Source: an uncultured Eubacteriales bacterium (GTDB lineage Bacteria > Bacillota > Clostridia > Christensenellales > Aristaeellaceae). Taken from it: a stretch of DNA of 5,037 nt. Made by a program: the position numbers and the translations under genes. The notes under the pieces are model-generated. The model was given only the letters and a program-made list of their open reading frames with translations, made no database searches and had not been told where the DNA came from. The stretch's first letter is position 1. Each line of letters begins with the position of its first letter. The stretch is from contig CACZOT010000088.1 in NCBI GenBank assembly GCA_902782795.1, positions 1-5,037 on the forward strand. The letters run 5' to 3'. Below, piece by piece: positions 1 through 5,037 of this stretch.

Positions 1-2
1 AC

Positions 3-1844
3 GGCGCGTACTGCGCCTATATGCTCGGCCGCGTCTATGAGGAAGAGGGCGCGCGGGAGGACGCCGTCAGCGCCTACCGGATCGCCCGGGAAAACGGCAG
101 CGCCGAGGCCGCGGAGCGTCTGACCGGCCTGGACTGGGCTCTGCCCGCGGAGCCGGACGAGGCCGCCTGCGCGGAGGACGGCCCGCTTTCCTACTGCCTG
201 ATGAACGGGTTTGAGGGTGCGTGCCGGGCGTTTTTCGAGGGATTGCACGGCCCATGGGATGTGACCGTCTGCGATCCGGCCCGGGCCGCCGCGCCGCAGG
301 GGGCGCGCCTTCGAGAGGAGGCGCCGGAAGAGGTCCTCTCCGAGATGCTTCCGAGGCTCTATCCCGCGGGCGGGGAGGAGTATCCGCGCCTGGCCGCGGC
401 GTTCCTGTCTGACGACATGCGCCGGAACCTGCGGGAGACCCTTGCCGCCCTGGGCCACCTGCGCTCATACGCCGCCGCGCTGCGCGAGGACGCCTGGCGC
501 ATGGCGGATGCAATCGATCTCTATGTCCTCGCCGAGCACGACGGAGCCGCAGCCATGCTGGACGCCGCCCTCGCGGGCCTTGGAGCGCTCAGCTTCCGCG
601 TGCGCCTGTGCGACCCCACGGGCGACGCCGCGGACGAGCTCTTCGCCCGCGCGCCGCTGTTCCTGCCCTGCGTCGCCGCGCCGGAGGACGGCCGCGTGCG
701 CATGAACCTGATCGGCTGCGGCGACGCCGCCCTGGCCGTGCTGCGCCGCGCGCTCGCGCTGCCCATGCCCGAGGAGGCGGACCTGAGCGTCTGCGTCTGG
801 GGCGAGGGCAGCGAACGGATGGCGGAGCGTTTCGCCGAGGCCTGCCCCGGCGTGGAAACCGCGCCGCCCACCGTGCGCCGTCTGCGGCCCGCGTTTTATG
901 AGACCGCGTACGAGGGCGGCGTCAGCGCGATCCTGCGCAGAATCCGCCGCAGCCAGGGAGGAGGCGTGACGGGTGAGGACGCTCTCGCGCCGGAGGAAGA
1001 GCGCCTCGGACGGGGCAATTACTACGTGGTCGCGACGGACGACGACGAGGTCAACATCCGCCTGGCGCTTCTTCTGCGGCGCGAGCTGCTCAAGCTCTCG
1101 CCGGGGTTCGACACCTTGCCCTTCATCGCCGTCTACGTGCGCGACAGCGCCGCGGGCTGGCTCGCGGGCAGTCTCGCCGCCGGGCCCAACGCCGTGAAGA
1201 CGAGCCGCTTCGGCCAGTACGATCTCTTCCCGTTCGGCATGCTCTCCATGTACGGACGCGACCGCCTGGAAAGCGATCTTATCGAGCGCCGCGCGCGCCG
1301 GGCCCATCTCCTCTACGCGGGCCAGTCCGGGGACGAGGCCGCCCGCCGCGCCGCCATGGCTTCTTATTACCGCCGCCAATACGACCGGGACAGCTCCCGC
1401 GCCACCGCCGCCGCCCTGATCTACCGCGCCTTCCAGGCGGGGATCGCCCTGCCCAGCTGGCGTCTCTACGGCCTGCCCGCCCAGGAGGAGCGCCTCGGCG
1501 TGGCGTACACGGAATACCTGCGCGATCCTGAGCACCTGGCGGAGGCGGTGCGCCGCGAACACGAGCGCTGGAACGACATGATGCTCTCGCTGGGCTGGGA
1601 GGCCGCCGCGCCGCTGCAGACGGCCGCGTACGTGCAGCGCGGCAACCCCGGGCACCAGCTGTACCTGGGCCGCATGCATCCCTTCATCTGCTCCTGGCAG
1701 GCTCTGCAGGACGGCGGGCTCGTGCGCGAGGTGCGCAGGGCGGTGCAGGAACGCTTCCCAGAGCGGGAGGTGCGCGATCCGCGCGAGGCCGACGAGGCCG
1801 CCGTGCGCTTCACGGAGGCCCTCCTGCGCGAGGAGGAGCCGTAA
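3..1844 (+). CDS. Sel1/TPR - TrkA-N-like - RyR-like domain protein (5'-truncated)
   Basis: Seen: the frame is open from the left edge (first full codon at 3) to TAA at 1842-1844, giving 613 residues. Residues are numbered from that codon. The codons before the first ATG (21) already read as part of a helical repeat, so the true start lies outside the window. Residues 1-40 look like one Sel1/TPR unit (A-Y-x-L-G-x-V-Y-E-E-x-G, then A-x-x-x-Y-x-x-A-x-E-N-G). Residues 234-240 (MNLIGCG) followed by a helix and 'DLSVCVWGEG' resemble a glycine-rich TrkA-N/Rossmann start. A second such segment begins at 340 (YYVVATDDDEVNIRLALLLR). Residues 454-465 read SYYRRQYDRDSS. The C-terminus has H520-x2-W523-x7-G531-W532 and later HPFICSWQAL (559-568), matching RyR-domain landmarks in the neighbouring gene. 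Known: TrkA-N folds bind nucleotides. Inferred: a cytosolic nucleotide sensor or regulator; no signal peptide or membrane helix is visible. The gene converges with the small RyR gene, whose terminator abuts its stop codon. The coding call is certain; the RyR and Rossmann assignments are motif-level only. Confidence 0.85.
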   Translation, partial: GAYCAYMLGRVYEEEGAREDAVSAYRIARENGSAEAAERLTGLDWALPAEPDEAACAEDGPLSYCLMNGFEGACRAFFEGLHGPWDVTVCDPARAAAPQGARLREEAPEEVLSEMLPRLYPAGGEEYPRLAAAFLSDDMRRNLRETLAALGHLRSYAAALREDAWRMADAIDLYVLAEHDGAAAMLDAALAGLGALSFRVRLCDPTGDAADELFARAPLFLPCVAAPEDGRVRMNLIGCGDAALAVLRRALALPMPEEADLSVCVWGEGSERMAERFAEACPGVETAPPTVRRLRPAFYETAYEGGVSAILRRIRRSQGGGVTGEDALAPEEERLGRGNYYVVATDDDEVNIRLALLLRRELLKLSPGFDTLPFIAVYVRDSAAGWLAGSLAAGPNAVKTSRFGQYDLFPFGMLSMYGRDRLESDLIERRARRAHLLYAGQSGDEAARRAAMASYYRRQYDRDSSRATAAALIYRAFQAGIALPSWRLYGLPAQEERLGVAYTEYLRDPEHLAEAVRREHERWNDMMLSLGWEAAAPLQTAAYVQRGNPGHQLYLGRMHPFICSWQALQDGGLVREVRRAVQERFPEREVRDPREADEAAVRFTEALLREEEP

Positions 1845-1872
1845 ACAAAAAGCCCCGCGCCTTGCGGCGCGG
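1843..1872 (-). terminator. Rho-independent terminator of the small RyR gene
   Basis: Read on the minus strand, CCGCGCC (1872-1866), loop GCAA and GGCGCGG (1861-1855) form a perfect 7-bp G/C-only stem. The loop is a stabilising GNRA-type tetraloop. It is followed by GGC and then TTTTTGTTT (1851-1843). The stem starts about 21 bases past the stop codon at 1894. Read on the plus strand the hairpin has no T-tract after it, so it is directional and serves the minus-strand gene. The T-tract overlaps the TAA of the left-hand gene. No separate terminator is visible for that gene, although the same hairpin might protect its mRNA 3' end. Confidence 0.8.
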
Positions 1873-1893
1873 AGCGATGCGATGCGGGGAAGT

Positions 1894-2196
1894 CTATTCG
1901 CGGGAGACGCGGTAGCCGAGCGAGAGGGCCAGCTTCAGGGCGTTCACGGCCACGGCGCGATCATAGGCCCGCTCGCCCTCGGGGAGTTCTTCGTAGGGGA
2001 CGAGGCAGGGCGTCTCCAAGAGGCGGTCGCTGCGCTCGGGCCCCCAGCGCCAGCCCTCGTCGAGGCGGGCGCGCATCCAGACGTTGTGAGTGTTCTCGGC
2101 GATGCGCTCAGCCAGGGCCTGCATCTCCGGCGAGAGCTCTATACCGGTCAGGTCGGCCGGCCGGGGCAAAGAAGCGGGATCGTGCGTATCGTTCAT
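1894..2196 (-). CDS. Stand-alone RyR-domain protein, 100 aa
   Basis: Seen: ATG at 2196-2194 to TAG at 1896-1894, 100 residues. The start is fixed by AAGGAGGT at 2209-2202, six bases upstream of the ATG. A start further upstream at 2313 has no ribosome binding site and would add a low-complexity, non-family N-terminus. The protein is almost exactly one RyR (ryanodine receptor repeat, Pfam RyR) domain. It has P11-x-P13 near the start, an acidic helix ending A33-E34-N35-x-H37-x2-W40, then E47-G48-W49-x-W51-G52. These are followed by P63-x-L65-V66-P67-Y68-E-E-L71, an E-x-x-x-Y78-D79-R80 stretch, and a terminal helix ending L-x-L-G94-Y95. Known: such single-domain RyR proteins are scattered through bacteria without a settled function; in animals the repeats lie in the cytosolic part of the calcium-release channel. 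Inferred: a small soluble ligand-binding or partner-binding protein. It is divergent from the TIR gene and convergent with the other RyR-like gene. No membrane segment or catalytic motif is seen. Confidence 0.93.
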   Translation of the reverse strand: MNDTHDPASLPRPADLTGIELSPEMQALAERIAENTHNVWMRARLDEGWRWGPERSDRLLETPCLVPYEELPEGERAYDRAVAVNALKLALSLGYRVSRE

Positions 2197-2201
2197 GGGA
2201 G

Positions 2202-2209
2202 ACCTCCTT
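2202..2209 (-). promoter_or_regulatory. Ribosome binding site of the small RyR gene
   Basis: The minus strand reads AAGGAGGT, an essentially full match to the 16S rRNA 3' end, with six bases between GGAGG and the ATG at 2196. This site decides the start codon and excludes the longer reading from 2313. A site this strong predicts efficient translation of the small protein. Confidence 0.9.
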
Positions 2210-2222
2210 TCCTTGTGGCTCA

Positions 2223-2252
2223 AGGATACGACGGCAAACGCTAACGTGAAAA
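2223..2252 (-). promoter_or_regulatory. Possible sigma-70-type promoter for the small RyR gene
   Basis: On the minus strand, TTTTCA (2252-2247) matches 4 of 6 bases of TTGACA. An 18-base spacer separates it from TATCCT (2228-2223), which matches 4 of 6 bases of TATAAT. A transcript start near 2216 would leave a leader of about 20 bases that includes the ribosome binding site. Each hexamer is weak, so this is a candidate only. One copy of the ACGCTAAC repeat (GTTAGCGT on this strand) lies in the spacer, where a bound regulator could block polymerase. Confidence 0.3.
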
Positions 2253-2298
2253 GCGCGCGCCGTGGAGAGATGTCTGCTTTTGGGAAAAAGACGCTAAC
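2238..2298 (+). repeat. Direct repeat ACGCTAAC (two copies)
   Basis: The octamer ACGCTAAC occurs at 2238-2245 and again at 2291-2298, with start points 53 bases apart (about five helical turns), both inside the divergent control region. The flanks differ: the first copy is followed by GTGAAAAGCG and the second by TTTTCGC. These could be paired operator half-sites. Two copies of an 8-mer in 128 bases is suggestive rather than decisive. Confidence 0.4.
2272..2292 (+). repeat. Small bulged inverted repeat upstream of the TIR gene
   Basis: GTCT-GC-TTTT-GGG-AAAA-AGAC can fold as an 8-bp stem with a two-base GC bulge and a GGG loop. It ends 32 bases before the TIR start codon and its right end overlaps the second ACGCTAAC copy. 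It is mostly A-T pairs, so it would be weak as an RNA hairpin. It may instead be a dyad for a DNA-binding protein, or chance. Confidence 0.2.
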
Positions 2299-2314
2299 TT
2301 TTCGCTCTACCATC

Positions 2315-2320
2315 GGGAGG
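2315..2320 (+). promoter_or_regulatory. Ribosome binding site of the TIR gene
   Basis: GGGAGG precedes the ATG at 2325 with only four bases between, slightly tighter than usual. It supports this ATG. The resulting N-terminus runs directly into the first TIR strand (EYIAFISYRH), as is usual for this family. Confidence 0.7.
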
Positions 2321-2324
2321 ACGT

Positions 2325-5037
2325 ATGCAGCAGACGCACAGAGAGTACATCGCCTTCATCAGTTACCGCCACCTGCCGCTGGACGCGGATATGGCCGCAC
2401 GGCTGCATCGCATGATCGAGCAGTTCCGCGTGCCGCGCGCTCTGCGAAAAGACGGCCAGGCGCGGCTGGGCGTGGTCTTCCGCGACGAGGAGGAGCTCCC
2501 CGCTTCCAGCGACCTTTCCGCGGATATCCGCTCCGCGCTGGAACACTCGCGGTACCTGATCGTCGTCTGCACGCCGGATACGCCGCGCTCGGAGTGGGTG
2601 CGGCGCGAGATCCGCACCTTCCTGGAGACCCACGACCGCGGCCACGTGCTGGCCGTGCTGGCCGCCGGGGAACCGGCGCAATCCTTTCCGCAGGAGCTCA
2701 CAGAAGGCGAGATCGAGCCGCTGGCCCTGAACGTGCGCGCGGAGAGCGGCGCGGCGCGGAGGCGCATGCTGCGCCGGGAGATCCCCCGGCTCTACGCGGC
2801 GCTGATCGGCTGCCCGTACGATTCGCTCGTCCAGCGCTGGCAGAGGCAGAGGCGCCGGCAGGCGGCCGTGGCGGTCGGTACGGTTCTGGCCGTGGCGCTG
2901 GGCTTTTCCGGGATGCTTTTTTGGAAAAACAGCCAGCTGGAGGAGCGCAACCGGGAACTCCTGCGCCAACGGCAGGAGGTGCAGCTGAGCGAATCCCGCT
3001 TGCTGACGGCGCGCGCCGGGGAGGAACTGGCGGCGGGGGACGCCGCTGCTTCCCTGCGGGACGCCCTGGCCGCGCTGACCGCCGGGGAGGAGGACGGCCG
3101 TCCCTACTGGGCTCCGGCGGAGAGCGCGCTCCTGGCGGGGCTGGGCGTTTTTGAGGAGCGCGGCGAAGAGCGCGTCATCCTCACCTCGAGCGAGATCCAG
3201 CTGGACGCCAACGTCCGGGATCTGGCCGTTTCCGAGGACGGCGGCGTGCTCGTCGCCATGGACGCCTATGGCGGCGTCGGCGCCTGGGAACTGCCCTCGG
3301 GCAAAGAGCTCTGGAAGAAGCGCTTCTCCACCACGAACGGCCCGTTCCGCCTGTCCAGCGGCATGCACGGGCATTTGCGCGTGGATCGGGAGAACGGGCG
3401 CGTCCTCCTGCTCATGGAGCGCTGGGCGCTGGGGCTGTCCCTGGAGGACGGCAGCCTCCTCTGGAGCTATCGGGGCGATTCCGGCATGGAAAACTTCCTC
3501 GCGGTCTCCAGGGATAACACGCGCCTGGCCTGCGTGGAGTGCAAGATGAACACGCAGACCTACCTGGAGGGCTATCTGTCTCTGGCGGAGGACGGCAAGA
3601 GCTTGGCCTATGACGAGACCAAGGCGAACCCGCTGTCCTTCCATTACGATTTCGATCTTGTCATCCTGGACGCGGCGACGGGCGAAGTCCAGCTTCGCTT
3701 CCCGCTGGAGGAATACTGCGGCATCGGCGGATTCTCCGTGGGGAGCACGGAATACACGCAAAAGCGCACCTGCGCCGTGTTCTCTGCGGACGGGCGCTAT
3801 TTCGCCGGGGTCGTGTATACGGGGGAATATAATTCCATAACGCGGTGCTTCCTTGCCGATCTGGAAACGGGGGAATTGCGCGTTCTGCGCGAGGAGGATC
3901 GGCTCCTTCCCGTCTGCCTGGCGATCGGGGAAGACCGTCTCTACATGCTTCGCGTGGGCGAAGAGCGGCTCTGCGAGATCATCCTCGAGGCCATGGACTT
4001 GGAGACCGGCGAGATCCTCTGGCAGACTGCGGCGCGGGCAGAGGAGCGGTCGGGCTACCACACGGCGAGCTATATGGAGCACTGCTTCCTTTCCGCAGAT
4101 GGGTGGCTCTACGCCAGCGCGGACGATATGCTCTACGCCTTCGACCCGCAAAGCGGCGAGCTCCGCGCCCAGGTGCAGCTGTACAGCACCCTTCTGGATA
4201 TGAAGCAGACCCAGCCGTATGTCTTCCAGTTTGTCCTGGCCGACGGCTATTACGCCGTGGGCTGGATCAGCGCCCAGGCGGGCCTGCACGATTCCCAGAG
4301 CTACGACGCGGGGATGTTCCACCTGGGCGAGGCCGCGCAGGCGCGCATCGCTGGGGGCTTTCTGCGCGCACAGATGGGGGAGGGCACCATCAACGGGTTC
4401 GACGTCTCCGGTGGAGGCTGCGTCGCCGTCGTCCCGGCGGAGGACGAGAACCGCATTGTCCTGCGCCGCGCCAGGACCACGGAAGGCCTGGCGACCCGTC
4501 GGGCCGTCGAGTGCCCGGAGGGGTTCCGCGCCCGGGCGGGTCTGGGCCGGCAAACGGCGCGCCTCGCCGCGGACGGCACGCTGCTGGTGCACCTGGGGCG
4601 CCTCCCTTCCGGCGAGGAACCGACGGAAGCCCTTGTGCGCCTGGACGCGCAGGGCGCGCCGATCGGGGAGCCGGTGTTCTATCGCGTCTCGGGGTTGCTC
4701 GACCCCTGGCCGCTGGAGGATTTGAGCGGCCTTGTGGAGCTCTCGGAATACGGCGAGATGTACTTCACAGATCTTTCCTCCGGGGAGCGGAAGCTGCTTG
4801 CGGAGCGGGAGAGGGTTGAGCTGAGCGTGAGCGAGGGAGCGGTCATCGTCTCGAACAAGACCGCGGCCGCCGCCGCGTACCGCTCGGCGGACGGGGCGCT
4901 GCTCGCGGCCCGCTGCGACGGGTCGGCGCTGCGCGTCTGGCTCGACGGCGTCGAACAGGAGAGCGTGGCCCTGCCGGAGGGGATCGATTGGTCCTGGCGC
5001 GGGACGACGCGCATGGACCACATCCTCGCCGTGGGCG
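2325..5037 (+). CDS. Membrane-anchored TIR - beta-propeller protein (3'-truncated)
   Basis: Seen: ATG at 2325, read codon by codon with no stop through 904 codons to the window edge, so the C-terminus is missing. Residues 7-160 form a TIR domain: box 1 E7-Y-I-A-F-I-S-Y-R-H16, then V50-V-F-R-D-E-E-E-L-P59, Y77-L-I-V-V-C-T-P84, S89-E-W-V-R-R-E95-I. E95 aligns with the catalytic Glu of SARM1-type TIR NADases (K-D-W-V-H-K-E-I). Arginine-rich 171-178 precedes one hydrophobic helix at 180-200, so by the positive-inside rule the TIR domain is cytosolic and the rest outside. Residues 203-275 are helical (coiled-coil-like, then an 'EELAAGDAAASLRDALAAL' linker like those before WD40 domains in STAND proteins). 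From about 284 onward come beta-propeller blades with PQQ/WD40-like turns: L-P-S-G-K-E-L-W (323-330), D-A-A-T-G-E (449-454), D-L-E-T-G-E-L, D-L-E-T-G-E-I-L-W (558-566), D-P-Q-S-G-E (607-612). The number of blades suggests more than one propeller. Inferred: a receptor-like signalling protein, possibly NAD+-cleaving. It is divergent from the small RyR gene. The domain call is firm; the activity is untested. Confidence 0.93.
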   Translation, partial: MQQTHREYIAFISYRHLPLDADMAARLHRMIEQFRVPRALRKDGQARLGVVFRDEEELPASSDLSADIRSALEHSRYLIVVCTPDTPRSEWVRREIRTFLETHDRGHVLAVLAAGEPAQSFPQELTEGEIEPLALNVRAESGAARRRMLRREIPRLYAALIGCPYDSLVQRWQRQRRRQAAVAVGTVLAVALGFSGMLFWKNSQLEERNRELLRQRQEVQLSESRLLTARAGEELAAGDAAASLRDALAALTAGEEDGRPYWAPAESALLAGLGVFEERGEERVILTSSEIQLDANVRDLAVSEDGGVLVAMDAYGGVGAWELPSGKELWKKRFSTTNGPFRLSSGMHGHLRVDRENGRVLLLMERWALGLSLEDGSLLWSYRGDSGMENFLAVSRDNTRLACVECKMNTQTYLEGYLSLAEDGKSLAYDETKANPLSFHYDFDLVILDAATGEVQLRFPLEEYCGIGGFSVGSTEYTQKRTCAVFSADGRYFAGVVYTGEYNSITRCFLADLETGELRVLREEDRLLPVCLAIGEDRLYMLRVGEERLCEIILEAMDLETGEILWQTAARAEERSGYHTASYMEHCFLSADGWLYASADDMLYAFDPQSGELRAQVQLYSTLLDMKQTQPYVFQFVLADGYYAVGWISAQAGLHDSQSYDAGMFHLGEAAQARIAGGFLRAQMGEGTINGFDVSGGGCVAVVPAEDENRIVLRRARTTEGLATRRAVECPEGFRARAGLGRQTARLAADGTLLVHLGRLPSGEEPTEALVRLDAQGAPIGEPVFYRVSGLLDPWPLEDLSGLVELSEYGEMYFTDLSSGERKLLAERERVELSVSEGAVIVSNKTAAAAAYRSADGALLAARCDGSALRVWLDGVEQESVALPEGIDWSWRGTTRMDHILAVG

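Larger units (their letters stand above)
2197..2324. promoter_or_regulatory. Divergent intergenic control region
   Basis: These 128 bases separate the start codons of the minus-strand RyR gene and the plus-strand TIR gene, so both must be transcribed outward from here. The stretch is visibly richer in A and T than the flanking genes, especially 2236-2310. It carries two copies of ACGCTAAC, a bulged inverted repeat at 2272-2292 and both ribosome binding sites. No convincing -35/-10 pair was found for the TIR gene. A divergent layout with shared repeats would allow one factor to control both genes, but no regulator gene is present in the window. Confidence 0.6.

Noticed and set aside
465..1679. 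A minus-strand open reading frame of about 404 codons.
   Set aside because: It is antisense to the left-hand gene. The protein is rich in Ala, Arg, Gly and His with no domain. The plus-strand frame carries Rossmann-like and RyR-like motifs.
1882..2244. A plus-strand open reading frame of about 120 codons.
   Set aside because: It is the antisense shadow of the 100-residue RyR gene, which has a strong ribosome binding site, a terminator and a full RyR motif set.
2197..2313. N-terminal extension of the small RyR protein to an ATG at 2313.
   Set aside because: There is no ribosome binding site before it. The extra 39 residues cross the AT-rich control region and do not look like the family. The internal ATG at 2196 has an ideal site.
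2090..3154. A plus-strand open reading frame of about 354 codons.
   Set aside because: It begins inside the minus-strand RyR gene and runs out of frame through the TIR domain. Its product is Arg/Gly/Ala-rich with no motif.
3845..4819. A plus-strand open reading frame of about 324 codons inside the propeller region.
   Set aside because: It is out of frame with the TIR-propeller gene and gives Arg/Gly/Pro-rich sequence. The correct frame shows repeated D-x-x-T/S-G-E propeller turns throughout this stretch with no frameshift.
2307..5021. A minus-strand open reading frame of about 904 codons.
   Set aside because: It lies exactly opposite the TIR-propeller gene. Its translation is low-complexity, rich in Arg, Ala, His, Gln and Pro, with no recognisable domain. 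No ribosome binding site was recognised for it. The plus-strand frame gives a clear TIR domain, membrane helix and propeller. Long antisense frames are expected in GC-rich genes.
1..5037. tRNA, rRNA, CRISPR array, insertion sequence or attachment site.
   Set aside because: No cloverleaf, regularly spaced repeats, transposase motif or terminal inverted repeats were seen by eye. Nearly all of the window is accounted for by three genes.

Overview
The window is GC-rich bacterial DNA, by eye about two-thirds G+C. It holds three protein-coding genes, two of them cut by the window edges, and no RNA genes, insertion sequences or CRISPR arrays. The strong AAGGAGGT-type ribosome binding site and the family of the large right-hand protein suggest a high-GC Firmicute of the gut Clostridia kind (Oscillospiraceae, Christensenellales or similar). 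That protein is a TIR domain of the 'EYIAFISYRH ... FRDEEELP ... SEWVRREI' type fused to a membrane helix and a beta-propeller. The taxonomic assignment is an inference from family recollection, not from a marker gene.

Layout. (1) Positions 3-1844, plus strand: the 3' part of a gene whose start lies to the left. The 613 visible residues contain a Sel1/TPR-like repeat, two Rossmann-like (TrkA-N-like) segments and a C-terminal divergent ryanodine-receptor (RyR) type domain. (2) Positions 1847-1872: a GC-rich hairpin with a T-tract on the minus strand, in the 49-base convergent gap. It terminates gene 2 and touches the stop codon of gene 1. (3) Positions 1894-2196, minus strand: a complete 100-residue stand-alone RyR-domain protein. 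(4) Positions 2197-2324: a 128-base divergent control region with a repeated ACGCTAAC octamer, a small dyad and the two ribosome binding sites. (5) Positions 2325-5037, plus strand: a TIR - transmembrane helix - helical linker - beta-propeller protein. It is open for 904 codons and still open at the right edge.

How they may work together. Two independent RyR-type domains next to a membrane-anchored TIR protein are unlikely to be chance. Both carry H-x2-W-x7-G-W with identical spacing. TIR domains are signalling adaptors or NAD+-consuming enzymes that can make ADP-ribose-type messengers. RyR and TrkA-N-type folds are plausible nucleotide or dinucleotide sensors. The working hypothesis is a nucleotide-centred signalling or defence module: an extracytoplasmic propeller senses something, a cytosolic TIR domain signals, and one or both RyR proteins read or regulate that signal. 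No experimental function is claimed.

The longest minus-strand open frame, about 900 codons opposite the TIR gene, is a compositional artefact and not a gene.
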